Source of the DNA: Bacteroidota bacterium
GTDB lineage: Bacteria; Bacteroidota; Bacteroidia; Flavobacteriales_D; Crocinitomicaceae
Assembly: GCA_024280295.1 (NCBI GenBank)
Contig: JAJRQK010000029.1
Coordinates: 62,001 to 126,000, forward strand
Reading direction: 5' to 3'
Length of the DNA stretch: 64,000 nt
Below the pieces are notes generated by a model. That model saw nothing but the letters and a program-made list of their open reading frames with translations, was not told the DNA's origin and did no database searches. Positions 9,158 through 17,532 of this stretch are shown here, piece by piece. The first letter of the stretch is position 1. The number at the start of each line of letters is the position of its first letter. The position numbers were made by a program, and so were the translations under genes.

Positions 9158-10017
9158 TACTTTGAAACTGGTCTTCTACTTTTTCTGTAAAAAATACGAT
9201 AAGCAAAATAGGGGATGAGTATCATTATTAATGGTAAAAGGAGAGCTTTAGGCATGGAGATGCCCCATGATATCATATAATAGAGAGTTGTTACAAGGCG
9301 AACAGTTCCAATGATAAATAGTGGGATCGCTATAATGAAAAATAGAACTTTTATAATGCCCATAAATATTTTATCAAAAGTCCATTCTTCTATTTTCTCC
9401 TCAATGGATTCATCAATTGAAATTGTTTTTTGAACTTTCGGTTCTTCTGTTGTAATTGGATTATTATCTCCTCCTGAGCCTATACTTCCAGAGCCTGCGT
9501 TCAAATTAGTACTAATTCTTGCTTGTATAATCTTGGCTACTTGGATAATGTCATTTGCCATAGTTTCACCAAATTTTTCAATTAATGTCAGATAAAATGA
9601 GTGGGTAAGATAGGATGGAAGGAGTTCCGATAGTTTTAGAGTACTAGATCTTGAACGGCCATCATCACTATCCTCAGTATCAGTATTGTGACTTATTTTT
9701 TCTTCTGAAATTGAACAGATTTCAGTTAGTTCGTTGTTTTTTTTGAACCAATTAACTTGCTTTTCAGTATAAACAATGTCAGAAATCCCCATCTGTTTTG
9801 CGATCTTGTGAATAACGTTGGCATTTCCAATAACGTTTAATTTTCCATCGTGAGGAACTGTTAGTCTAACTTTCTTTTCACTTTTTTCAAATTCAAAAAC
9901 GAGACTGTCATCGGAGTTTATCATCTCAATTTCCCTTTCTTTCCAGCCTTCCATGTTCATTTGAGCTCGAAAAGTTGGTAGTTTAGTTACTCTGAGTGAA
10001 AAATGAGTGATTGCCAT
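9157..10017 (-). CDS. Unknown protein with two C-terminal membrane helices
   Basis: 286 residues that match no family I recognise. The first 110 or so look like a soluble alpha/beta domain. An acidic serine-rich stretch follows, then a helical segment and a Gly/Ser-rich linker (around GSGSIGSGGDNN). Two strongly hydrophobic segments lie near the C-terminus, roughly residues 217-243 and 253-273, followed by a basic tail (YRKSRRP). This suggests a cytoplasmic sensor or effector domain anchored to the inner membrane. It is the middle gene of the coupled cassette, 17 bases after the TerB-like gene and overlapping the metallopeptidase gene by one base. Confidence 0.6.
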   Translation of the reverse strand: MAITHFSLRVTKLPTFRAQMNMEGWKEREIEMINSDDSLVFEFEKSEKKVRLTVPHDGKLNVIGNANVIHKIAKQMGISDIVYTEKQVNWFKKNNELTEICSISEEKISHNTDTEDSDDGRSRSSTLKLSELLPSYLTHSFYLTLIEKFGETMANDIIQVAKIIQARISTNLNAGSGSIGSGGDNNPITTEEPKVQKTISIDESIEEKIEEWTFDKIFMGIIKVLFFIIAIPLFIIGTVRLVTTLYYMISWGISMPKALLLPLIMILIPYFAYRIFYRKSRRPVSK

Positions 10018-10034
10018 GTAAACTTAGGTCAAAA

Positions 10035-10439
10035 TTAATTATGATATGTCTTAAAGATAGCGATCAATTGATCTGGTGGAATAACCTTGTTTTCGAAGTC
10101 GTGCATTCTTCGTAGAACTTCGTTAGTAGCACTAGGGTGAAGTCCCATTCTAATTCCGAGATTTTTGATGTAAATAATTTCTTTTTCGTCTATTTCTAAA
10201 TCAATATTCATTAGCAAAATCAAGCGTTGAAATTGAATAATTCTTTGAAACTCAAGTTTTGGTGGATTGAACTCAATGTTTTTTTCAAACAATTGCTTGA
10301 AATCACTTTTTGTAACACCAAGTTGCGCTGCGAGTTGCAGGAGAAATCCAAATTCCACTTCTCGAACATTGTTATCTGCCTTAGCGAGCTGAATTAATTG
10401 AGCTAGTAAGCTAAATTTTTCGTCGTTTTGTTCATTCAT
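10035..10439 (-). CDS. TerB-like (tellurite-resistance/DjlA N-terminal fold) protein
   Basis: A 134-residue, all-helical, acidic protein. The opening LAQLIQLAKADNNVREVEFGFLLQLAAQLG and the second half LLMNIDLEIDEKEIIYIKNLGIRMGL show the two-fold TerB pattern: hydrophobic helices with D/E-x-x-E groups that can bind metal. TerB domains occur in the Ter stress system and in many membrane-linked stress or defence assemblies, where they seem to act as scaffolds. Its ATG overlaps the TGA of the alpha/beta hydrolase gene by four bases. No other ter genes lie next to it; the TerC protein at 30963 is 20 kb away. Confidence 0.68.
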   Translation of the reverse strand: MNEQNDEKFSLLAQLIQLAKADNNVREVEFGFLLQLAAQLGVTKSDFKQLFEKNIEFNPPKLEFQRIIQFQRLILLMNIDLEIDEKEIIYIKNLGIRMGLHPSATNEVLRRMHDFENKVIPPDQLIAIFKTYHN

Positions 10440-11266
10440 TTATTCTCGAATTCAAAAAAGGTTAGTATATGATTACAGGCAGTTTCGAGGACTAAAGGTA
10501 GTTCTTTTTCCAACCATGGCTGCGATGATCCAAAGGTATGTGCTACATCTTCCATTTCAAATAATTTGACATTTAGCCACTCAGAAATAGCAACTCCTTC
10601 TCCTATTTTCACCGCTAAATCGGCTGTTCCGTGGACAACGCATGTTGGAATTTTACTCTTTCGACAGTATTTTTCTATGTCAAGTCGGTCCTTGTTCATT
10701 AGATAATCTTCATATTGACTTATATGCGATGGCATTTCCTGCTTCGTTCTTCCATTTTTTCGATAACTAATCTTGTTTTTCTTCCACTCTAGTAAATTAT
10801 TCCCAGTTGGGAATCGATGACCAATGGATGATATAGCTGCAAGGGTAGCAATTTTTTTTACTCGATCATGTTGAGATTGTAGTAGCGCAATTCCTCCACC
10901 TCTTGAATGTCCTATTAAGTAGATTTCGGACTGTGAGAATTCATCTATGATCAACCTACAAATCGACTCAAAGTCATCAATCTCTTTAGAGTAATTGTTC
11001 ATCGAAAATGCATCTAAATCATCAAAATCAATTGGATTGTCAACTGTTCCGCCATTGTGGGAGACGTTGTATTTCACGAAACCGTATCCTTCATTTGTGA
11101 AATAATGCTCAACCAGTGACCAGCATCCCCAATCTTTGTAGCCCATGTATCCATGTAGGAAAATTACGATGCGACTGTTCCACATTTCAGGGATAGTTAA
11201 ATCGTATATACTTTCACGATTACCCGCTCCTGAATAGGATGTATTTCGTCTTTTTATGCCGTACAT
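10436..11266 (-). CDS. Alpha/beta-fold serine hydrolase
   Basis: 276 residues. An oxyanion-loop segment IVIFLHGYMGYKDW, the nucleophile elbow GHSRGGG, and a late Asp/His pair (HGTADLAVKIGEG and DVAHTFG) make a complete Ser-Asp-His triad. The protein has no signal peptide, so it is cytoplasmic. Close relatives are annotated as dienelactone-hydrolase- or esterase-like, and the substrate cannot be read from sequence. It is the first gene of the five-gene minus-strand cassette and is divergent from the lipoprotein gene at 11334, with 67 bases between them. Confidence 0.82.
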   Translation of the reverse strand: MYGIKRRNTSYSGAGNRESIYDLTIPEMWNSRIVIFLHGYMGYKDWGCWSLVEHYFTNEGYGFVKYNVSHNGGTVDNPIDFDDLDAFSMNNYSKEIDDFESICRLIIDEFSQSEIYLIGHSRGGGIALLQSQHDRVKKIATLAAISSIGHRFPTGNNLLEWKKNKISYRKNGRTKQEMPSHISQYEDYLMNKDRLDIEKYCRKSKIPTCVVHGTADLAVKIGEGVAISEWLNVKLFEMEDVAHTFGSSQPWLEKELPLVLETACNHILTFFEFENK

Positions 11267-11333
11267 GACATAAATCTAACAATAGAAGGTCTAGTAGCAA
11301 GATTTAATCACAGATTAATTACCTTCGTGGTGC

Positions 11334-11729
11334 ATGAAACAAATTTACTTCTCACTTTGCGTTTTACTCTTAATGCTCTTAGTTAGCTGTCAAGATGATA
11401 CTGACAATAAGGCGATAGGAGGAGAACTGACTGTTCACTACAAGAACAAGAAGGATCAGAGACTGGCAGAAGCTATTGTGGTGTTTTGGAAAAAAAACGA
11501 TCTCATTACAGGGGGAAAGCAAGATTTGGACCTAAGAAGGACAAATGATTTTCTTAGACTATCAATGATTGCATCTGATACAAGTCAAATAGAGATGATA
11601 CAGTTTCGTGAGAAAAGATTATTCAATGAACTTAAAAAGAAGTTATGGGAAGAAGTTTTTGATGAGAAAAATTTCGAACTTGTGATTTCTGATGATAAAT
11701 TTAAACCTCTTTATACAGTAGGTGAATGA
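11334..11729 (+). CDS. Small lipoprotein of unknown function
   Basis: 131 residues with a lipoprotein signal: a Lys start, a hydrophobic run and the lipobox LLVSC near residue 19, followed by acidic residues. The mature part is about 110 residues and highly charged, with no recognised family. The stop codon overlaps the ATG of the epimerase/CBS gene (ATGA), so it looks like the first gene of the 11.3-17.0 kb operon, although a lipoprotein is an odd leader for a set of cytoplasmic enzymes. Confidence 0.72.
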   Translation: MKQIYFSLCVLLLMLLVSCQDDTDNKAIGGELTVHYKNKKDQRLAEAIVVFWKKNDLITGGKQDLDLRRTNDFLRLSMIASDTSQIEMIQFREKRLFNELKKKLWEEVFDEKNFELVISDDKFKPLYTVGE

Positions 11730-12727
11730 AAATATCGGCATCCATATATAGTGACAAAAAACGCCCATTAGTAGAAGTGATCCAAGATTTGATGGAGCAT
11801 CAGGTCGATTTACTTCACGTAGATTGCAACGATGATTTGTCTGTTTTTGATGATATCAAGGCAATTCGTACAATGTGTGACATTCCTATTGATTTGCACG
11901 TTATCACAGCTAAACCTTCGAAATATTATCAGCTTTTAGAAGAGAACCCTGTGGAATACATTACGTTTCAATATGAAGACCTTGAAGAGCCACTTGAAAT
12001 TCCTGAATCTATTACTGGTAAGAAAGGAATTGCTGTAATTACTCCAACGGACGTATCAATTTTTGATGATTACAAGAATTTTGATTTCATCCTGATCATG
12101 GCAACTATCCCGGGTCAAAGCGGTGGTAAATTTGATACGATCAATTTTGGGAAAATTCGATCATTTCGAAATCAGTACCCTGGAAAATCTATTCACGTTG
12201 ATGGTGGTGTGAATGCTGAAGTTTCCTTCATATTGAGAAATATGGGAGTAACAAGTTCAGTTTCTGGATCATATCTTTTCAATGCATCAAGTATTGGAAA
12301 TGCTTTGATGAATCTTCAATCAAGAGAGGTCGAATCGCACTACATGGTGAAAGATTTTATGATACCATTGAATGAAAGTCCAGTGGTGAATGAATCTGAT
12401 CTGTCATTGAAATCTGTTCTGGAGGCAATTGAGAATGGTAAGCTCGGTTTCACACTGGTGACTGATGGGGCAAAGTTAACTGGACTTATATCAAATGCTG
12501 ATGTGAGAAAAGGATTGCTTAGACATTTGGATAACCTGAATGATCTCTCTGGAAAGGAATTAATTAATCAAAACCCAACTTCAGTCAATGAAGAGGATAC
12601 GGCGCTGACTTTACTCCAAATGATTAAGAAAAGCACCTTCCCGATTATGTATCTACCTGTGGTTAATCATCAAGGAAATGCGAAAGGAATTGTTACTTTT
12701 GTTAACCTTATTAAAGGAGAATTATGA
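11726..12727 (+). CDS. Ribulose-phosphate 3-epimerase-like barrel fused to a CBS pair
   Basis: 333 residues. Residues 1-200 read as an RPE-like TIM barrel: HVD (H31, D33), DLHVI (H58), IPGQSGG and VDGGVN (D159) fall where epimerase metal ligands and phosphate-binding loops are expected. The usual MDGHFVPN stretch is changed to CNDD, so the activity may differ. Residues 205-333 form two CBS motifs (MVKDFMIPLNESPVV and LINQNPTSVNEEDTA), normally an adenine-nucleotide sensor. The fusion suggests a sugar-phosphate enzyme under nucleotide control. Four-base overlaps join it to the genes on both sides. Confidence 0.72.
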   Translation: MKISASIYSDKKRPLVEVIQDLMEHQVDLLHVDCNDDLSVFDDIKAIRTMCDIPIDLHVITAKPSKYYQLLEENPVEYITFQYEDLEEPLEIPESITGKKGIAVITPTDVSIFDDYKNFDFILIMATIPGQSGGKFDTINFGKIRSFRNQYPGKSIHVDGGVNAEVSFILRNMGVTSSVSGSYLFNASSIGNALMNLQSREVESHYMVKDFMIPLNESPVVNESDLSLKSVLEAIENGKLGFTLVTDGAKLTGLISNADVRKGLLRHLDNLNDLSGKELINQNPTSVNEEDTALTLLQMIKKSTFPIMYLPVVNHQGNAKGIVTFVNLIKGEL

Positions 12728-13719
12728 TACTACATCTCAAGAAAACGATAACAGATGAACGCGCTCGTGAAATTGCGGATGCAATCAATGCTTTTCATTT
12801 CAAAAAAGAGCAGCATGTTTTGATTACCGGTGCAGCAATGAAGGTGGTTCCTTCGTCGATTGAACATGAGGTTGAAGAATCTTGGGTGTTTGATAATGAT
12901 ATCCAATTGGCTTCAAAAAAATACCGTTCTGATAAGAGATCAGTGACTATCGGGAATACTGTTATTGGAGGGGATACAAAAAAGACGATTTTGATTGGTG
13001 GCCCTTGTTCTGTAGAATCCGAAACTCAAATTCGAGAATCTGCCGAACTCATAAAAGGAATGGGGTTGACAACTCTACGCGGAGGTTGCTACAAACCTCG
13101 GACAAGTCCTTATTCTTTTCAGGGAATGGGATTGGATGGTCTGAAACTTTTGGCGAAAATGAGTGATGAATTTGGACTGAATATTATCACTGAGGCTAGA
13201 GATGCAACTCATATTGATGAGGTTATCGAATATTCTGATGTCATCCAAGTTGGAGCGAAAGCAATGTACGATCAAGGAATATTGAGAGCATGTGCTAAAT
13301 CGACCAAAACAGTACTTATCAAACGTGGATTTGGCTCAACATTGAAAGAATTTGTTCAAGCGGCTGAATTTGTACTTTCAGGAGGTAATGAAAACGTAAT
13401 TTTGTGTGAGCGCGGCTTGAGAACATTCGAGACCAATACAAGATTTACACTTGACCTTTGCGGTGTGGCTTGGCTTCAAGAACATACCAATTTACCAATA
13501 ATATTAGATCCAAGTCACGCAATGGGGTTGGCTTTTGGTGTTATACCATTGTCGAAAGCATGTGTTGCTATGGGTATCGATGGGTTATTGATTGAAGCAC
13601 ACCCTAATCCAAAGGTGGCGAAATCAGATGCTGCACAACAATTAACTCATCCAGAATTTAAAGATCTTTTAAAACAAGTCATACCAGTTGCTCGAGCAGT
13701 TGGTTATGAAATGATGTAA
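12724..13719 (+). CDS. aroF: 3-deoxy-7-phosphoheptulonate (DAHP) synthase, type I-beta
   Basis: 331 residues. The first 70 or so form a ferredoxin-like regulatory domain like that of the Thermotoga enzyme. The catalytic barrel shows GGPCSVES (92-99), KPRTSPYSFQG (from 124), KRGF, ILCERGLRTFE and DPSH. It condenses PEP and erythrose 4-phosphate at the entry of the shikimate pathway. A related KDO8P-synthase-like specificity is less likely because the N-terminal domain is present. A good ribosome binding site (AAAGGAGAATT) precedes the ATG inside the end of the previous gene. No other shikimate gene is nearby. Confidence 0.92.
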   Translation: MILHLKKTITDERAREIADAINAFHFKKEQHVLITGAAMKVVPSSIEHEVEESWVFDNDIQLASKKYRSDKRSVTIGNTVIGGDTKKTILIGGPCSVESETQIRESAELIKGMGLTTLRGGCYKPRTSPYSFQGMGLDGLKLLAKMSDEFGLNIITEARDATHIDEVIEYSDVIQVGAKAMYDQGILRACAKSTKTVLIKRGFGSTLKEFVQAAEFVLSGGNENVILCERGLRTFETNTRFTLDLCGVAWLQEHTNLPIILDPSHAMGLAFGVIPLSKACVAMGIDGLLIEAHPNPKVAKSDAAQQLTHPEFKDLLKQVIPVARAVGYEMM

Positions 13720-14399
13720 TGAATTATCTTGAGGAAAATATCAAAGGTATTTGCGATAAATTCGGCTTAGACTACATCGATTTTATGGATGATATGGATG
13801 CCGAGAACGTCAGTGAATTGACAATTTTTGATCTTGAGGCAATTGCAGAAGAATATGATTCTGATTTGTACTCACTCTTGTTCAAACGAACTTTTCCGAC
13901 GAATCATTTGGCAGAAAAAATTCAAAAAATAAAATTGTTAATCCTTGATGTTGATGGTGTTATGACCGATGGAGGGATGTACTTCGCGGAAAGTGGAGAA
14001 CAGATGAAGAAATTCAACACCAAGGACGGAATGGCCATTATTCACTTGACGAGAAATGATTTTCAGGTGGCAATTATTTCCTCCGGATTTAAGGGTGAAT
14101 CAGTCAAAAAACGCGCTGAAATGCTAGGAATTCAAAATTGCTACGTTGGAAGAGGTTCTAAAATGAATGTCTTGAATGAAATATGCGAAAAAATAGGAAT
14201 TAGCCTCGATGAAGTAGCGATAATTGGTGACGATATTAATGACCTTGAGGTTATGAGAAACGTTGGTGTTTCATTTAGTCCAAAGGATGCAATAGGTGTT
14301 GTGAAACAGCAGGTCGATGTTGTTTTGACAAAACGAGGAGGAGAAGGATGTGTACGTGAGATGATCGATCAGTTTATTTTGAAAAAACCGTTGAATTAG
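13719..14399 (+). CDS. KdsC-like HAD phosphatase with an N-terminal extension
   Basis: 226 residues. The HAD core from about residue 68 carries the nucleophile motif LDVDGVMTDG (D77, D79), the ISSG loop, a Lys near 148 and GDDINDLEVM (D171, D172). This matches the KDO-8-phosphate phosphatase (KdsC) family, whose members are usually about 170-190 residues. The extra 65 residues at the front are helical and acidic, and LTIFDLEAIAEEYDSDLYSLL resembles the second half of a Cro/C1-type HTH domain. The ATG shares a base with the DAHP synthase stop (TAATG). KdsC activity is plausible, but the context suggests a phosphate ester linked to DAHP synthase; this is inference. Confidence 0.82.
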   Translation: MNYLEENIKGICDKFGLDYIDFMDDMDAENVSELTIFDLEAIAEEYDSDLYSLLFKRTFPTNHLAEKIQKIKLLILDVDGVMTDGGMYFAESGEQMKKFNTKDGMAIIHLTRNDFQVAIISSGFKGESVKKRAEMLGIQNCYVGRGSKMNVLNEICEKIGISLDEVAIIGDDINDLEVMRNVGVSFSPKDAIGVVKQQVDVVLTKRGGEGCVREMIDQFILKKPLN

Positions 14400-14406
14400 T
14401 AGATCT

Positions 14407-15627
14407 ATGAACACAACCAGAATTGGAGTTATTCGAGAAGGTAAGGTGCCGCCAGATATGCGTGTGCCATTAACACCGAAACATTGTAAACAATTGCAGT
14501 CGTTATATCCGCACATCGAAATCATAGTGCAGCCAAGTCCAATTAGAGCGTATAAGGATCAAGAATATTTGGATTTAGGGATCAGCATGAAGGAAGATTT
14601 AACTGATTGTGATATTCTTCTTGGAGTGAAAGAGGTGAACATCAACGATCTCATTCCAAAACGCAAATATTTATTCTTTTCGCATACATTCAAAAAGCAA
14701 TCCTATAATAGAGATTTACTCAAAGCAATTCTTGATAAGAAAATTCAACTTATTGATTATGAAGTGCTCAAGAACGCAAAGGACAAGCGAATTATTGGCT
14801 TTGGACGTTATGCCGGAATTGTTGGGTGCTACAATGGATTCTTAACCTACGGGCTTAAGCATGAACTGTACGATTTAAAACCAGCAAATCAATGTGCAGA
14901 TAGAAAAGAAGTGGAAGAGGAACTTAAGAAGGTGAATTTGCCAAACATCACTAAAATTGTTCTTACTGGCTATGGTCGAGTAGGGCATGGTGCGCGTGAA
15001 ATACTTGATTTATTACCCATAAAAGAGGTTACGCCAGAGGAATTCTTAACAGAATCATTTGATACGCCAGTGTACACTCATCTTGAATTGGAGGATTATT
15101 ACGAGAAACGAGATGGTGGTGATTTTGTAAAGCGTGAATTCTACAATGAACCTAGTCTTTACAAATCATCATTCCCGAAATACTTGCCACAATCAGATAT
15201 GTACATCCCATGTCATTATTGGAGTAATAAAGCAGATTTCATAATGACTCGTGATGACTTGAAGCAGAATAATATTAGACTATCCGTTGTTGCAGATATT
15301 AGCTGTGACATTGACGGTCCGATCCCATGCACGCTTCGTCCGAGTAAGATTTCTGATCCGATTTATGGATATGATCCTATAACGGAAACTGAAGTTGCTT
15401 TCAATCAACAGAATGCAATCGCTGTAATGGCTGTGGATAATTTACCGTGTGAATTGCCATTGGATGCATCAGAAGATTTTGGGAATGAATTGATTAAGGA
15501 GGTTTTTCCAGCATTAGTCCTTGAGGATAGCGAGAATATTATCGCACGAGGTTCACAAACTAACCTTGAGGGTGAGTTGACTGAGTATTTTGATTATCTT
15601 GAGACCTACTTAGCTGGAGAAGAGTAA
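14407..15627 (+). CDS. Saccharopine/alanine dehydrogenase-like NAD(P) oxidoreductase
   Basis: 406 residues. The N-terminus IGVIREGKVPPDMRVPLTP is the AlaDH/PNT N-terminal domain signature, LTGYGRVGHGAREIL is the dinucleotide-binding loop, and DISCDIDGPIPCTLRPS with DPIYGYDP is typical of the NAD-dependent saccharopine-dehydrogenase-like group. The family catalyses reductive amination or its reverse. It could be a lysine-forming saccharopine dehydrogenase or a related opine-type enzyme; sequence alone cannot decide. It begins 7 bases after the KdsC-like gene and ends 3 bases before the transporter gene. Confidence 0.78.
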   Translation: MNTTRIGVIREGKVPPDMRVPLTPKHCKQLQSLYPHIEIIVQPSPIRAYKDQEYLDLGISMKEDLTDCDILLGVKEVNINDLIPKRKYLFFSHTFKKQSYNRDLLKAILDKKIQLIDYEVLKNAKDKRIIGFGRYAGIVGCYNGFLTYGLKHELYDLKPANQCADRKEVEEELKKVNLPNITKIVLTGYGRVGHGAREILDLLPIKEVTPEEFLTESFDTPVYTHLELEDYYEKRDGGDFVKREFYNEPSLYKSSFPKYLPQSDMYIPCHYWSNKADFIMTRDDLKQNNIRLSVVADISCDIDGPIPCTLRPSKISDPIYGYDPITETEVAFNQQNAIAVMAVDNLPCELPLDASEDFGNELIKEVFPALVLEDSENIIARGSQTNLEGELTEYFDYLETYLAGEE

Positions 15628-15630
15628 TTC

Positions 15631-17040
15631 ATGGAAAAGGGAAATAAGAAAATTATTAGAGGATGGGTATTCTACGATTGGGCAAATTCTGTCTATAATC
15701 TAGTTATTGCATCTGCTGTATTTCCAATTTTCTTTGAAGGAATGACCACTTATGCCTATAAAGTTAGATTACACCCTACTTGGAGTGATGAACAAATTAG
15801 CGCACTCTATGTTCGTACGGAAGATGTAACCTCTTTCTTCTTTGGATTTGAAATGACCAGTTCAGTATTGTACTCATATATCTTATCACTCTCGTTTCTT
15901 GTTGTCTCAATTTTATCTCCAATCCTTTCGGGTATTGCAGATTATTCTGGGAAGAAGAAATTTTTTATGAAAATCTTCTGCTACATCGGAGCGATTTCGT
16001 GCGGAGGACTCTTTTTCTTCGATGCGAATAGTATGGAGGTGAGTATGATTCCCTTCTTCTTGGCAAGTATTGGTTTCTGGGGTAGTTTGGTCTTCTATAA
16101 CTCGTTCTTACCTGAAATTGCAGAGCGAAAAGATCACGATAAAGTTTCTGCTCGCGGATTTTCAATGGGGTACTTTGGGAGTATGCTTCTACTAGTTCTT
16201 TGCCTTGTTTGGACGCAGGTTCTTCATCTTGAAGCTAAATATACTTTCCTTTTTGTGGGAATTTGGTGGGTCGCATTCAGTCAAATCACCTATGCAGTTT
16301 TACCAAGTAATGTCTATAATCGTAAGCCAGAAAAAGGAATGATTTGGCGGGGCTTTCACGAATTAAAACAAGTATATAAAGATTTCCGTCAGATAAAACC
16401 ATTGAAGCGATTCATATCTTCATTCTTCTTTTTTAATACTGGTGTGCAGACAGTTATGCTGATGGCAACGCTCTATGCTTCAAGAGAAATTTTTAAAATT
16501 CCAGAGGCACTACGTGAGACGTTAACATTAGAAGAAATTGAGACAAAAAAAGGTCAGGCAACAGCGGGGCTTATTACTGCGATATTGCTAATTCAGATTC
16601 TAGGTGCAGCAGGTGCATTTTTAATATCGCGTCTCTCTGGGAAAATCGGAAATATTCCTACCTTGACAATAGTAGTTATATTTTGGGTGCCACTTTGTGT
16701 GTTTGCCTATTTCATTCCTGTGGGAGGACATACTCAATTTTACTTTCTCGCAGCGGGTGTTGGTTTGGTAATGGGAGGTGCACAATCTTTAAGTCGCTCT
16801 ACTTACGCCAAATTATTACCTGAAACGGAAGATCATGCAAGTTACTTTTCATTCTACGACGTAACAGAAAAGGTCGGTATAGTTCTCGGAACATTCTTTT
16901 TTGGATTCATGGAGTTTTTAATGGATGACATTCGTGCCTCTATTTTATCAATTATTTTCTTTTTTGTAGTTGGCTTGGCATTACTCTTTAGAGTGCCAAG
17001 GAATGCCACTGATCTCAGAATACCTGCCAACCTTGAGTAA
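15631..17040 (+). CDS. MFS transporter, UMF1 family
   Basis: 469 residues with about twelve membrane segments. The N-terminus GWVFYDWANSVYNLVIASAVFP is the mark of the UMF1 (Atg22-like) branch of the major facilitator superfamily, and the loop GIADYSGKKKFFMK corresponds to the MFS inter-helix motif. A second signature, AGVGLVMGGAQSLSRSTYAKLLPE, is conserved in this branch. Substrates of bacterial UMF1 proteins are not established; yeast Atg22 exports amino acids from the vacuole. It is the last gene of the operon and may export or import the product of the enzymes upstream; this is inference. Confidence 0.87.
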   Translation: MEKGNKKIIRGWVFYDWANSVYNLVIASAVFPIFFEGMTTYAYKVRLHPTWSDEQISALYVRTEDVTSFFFGFEMTSSVLYSYILSLSFLVVSILSPILSGIADYSGKKKFFMKIFCYIGAISCGGLFFFDANSMEVSMIPFFLASIGFWGSLVFYNSFLPEIAERKDHDKVSARGFSMGYFGSMLLLVLCLVWTQVLHLEAKYTFLFVGIWWVAFSQITYAVLPSNVYNRKPEKGMIWRGFHELKQVYKDFRQIKPLKRFISSFFFFNTGVQTVMLMATLYASREIFKIPEALRETLTLEEIETKKGQATAGLITAILLIQILGAAGAFLISRLSGKIGNIPTLTIVVIFWVPLCVFAYFIPVGGHTQFYFLAAGVGLVMGGAQSLSRSTYAKLLPETEDHASYFSFYDVTEKVGIVLGTFFFGFMEFLMDDIRASILSIIFFFVVGLALLFRVPRNATDLRIPANLE

Positions 17041-17109
17041 ATAAGTACATAATTTTTATTTATCAATAATTCTACTACTTTTAGACTCACCTTAACAAAT
17101 TTAAAAACT

Positions 17110-17460
17110 ATGACTGACACAATAACCGACGAAGTAGGTAAAAATCGTGCTATCGTTGCACACATTACATTGATTGGATGGATAATTGCTCTTGTGCAAA
17201 ATAATCCGAAGAATGAATTTGCAAGCTTCTATATTCGGCAGATGCTCGGACTAGTGATTCTTGGAGTTGCAATTCAAATACTAAGCATGATATTCATTTT
17301 TATTCCATTTTTAGGAATTTTACTTTCTTGGGTTTTCTTGCTTTGTTCTTTTGGGGTTGTTGCTCTTTGGGTAATGAGTTTAATAGGAGCAGTAAACGGT
17401 AAAAAAGAGCCAACACCATTTATTGGACAATACTTTCAAGATTGGTTTAAATCAATGTAG
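17110..17460 (+). CDS. Tic20/DUF4870-like small membrane protein
   Basis: 116 residues. A short polar N-terminus containing KNRAIVAHITLIGWIIALVQN is followed by hydrophobic segments at about residues 48-68 and 75-97. This layout, and the ASFYIRQMLGL segment with its charged start, is typical of DUF4870/Tic20-like proteins in Bacteroidota. The function is unknown. It has its own upstream gap of 69 bases and a strong terminator just after it. Confidence 0.7.
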   Translation: MTDTITDEVGKNRAIVAHITLIGWIIALVQNNPKNEFASFYIRQMLGLVILGVAIQILSMIFIFIPFLGILLSWVFLLCSFGVVALWVMSLIGAVNGKKEPTPFIGQYFQDWFKSM

Positions 17461-17480
17461 ATTATACTAAACGATTGAAT

Positions 17481-17517
17481 AAAAAATACCCTGAACGATT
17501 AATTCAGGGCATTTTTT
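17481..17517. terminator. Bidirectional rho-independent terminator
   Basis: Stem CCCTGAA (17489-17495) and TTCAGGG (17503-17509) with a 7-base loop, flanked by AAAAAAT on the left and ATTTTTT on the right. It can therefore stop transcription from the small membrane protein gene and from the convergent gcvT gene. Confidence 0.85.
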
Positions 17518-17532
17518 AATAATTCTACATTC

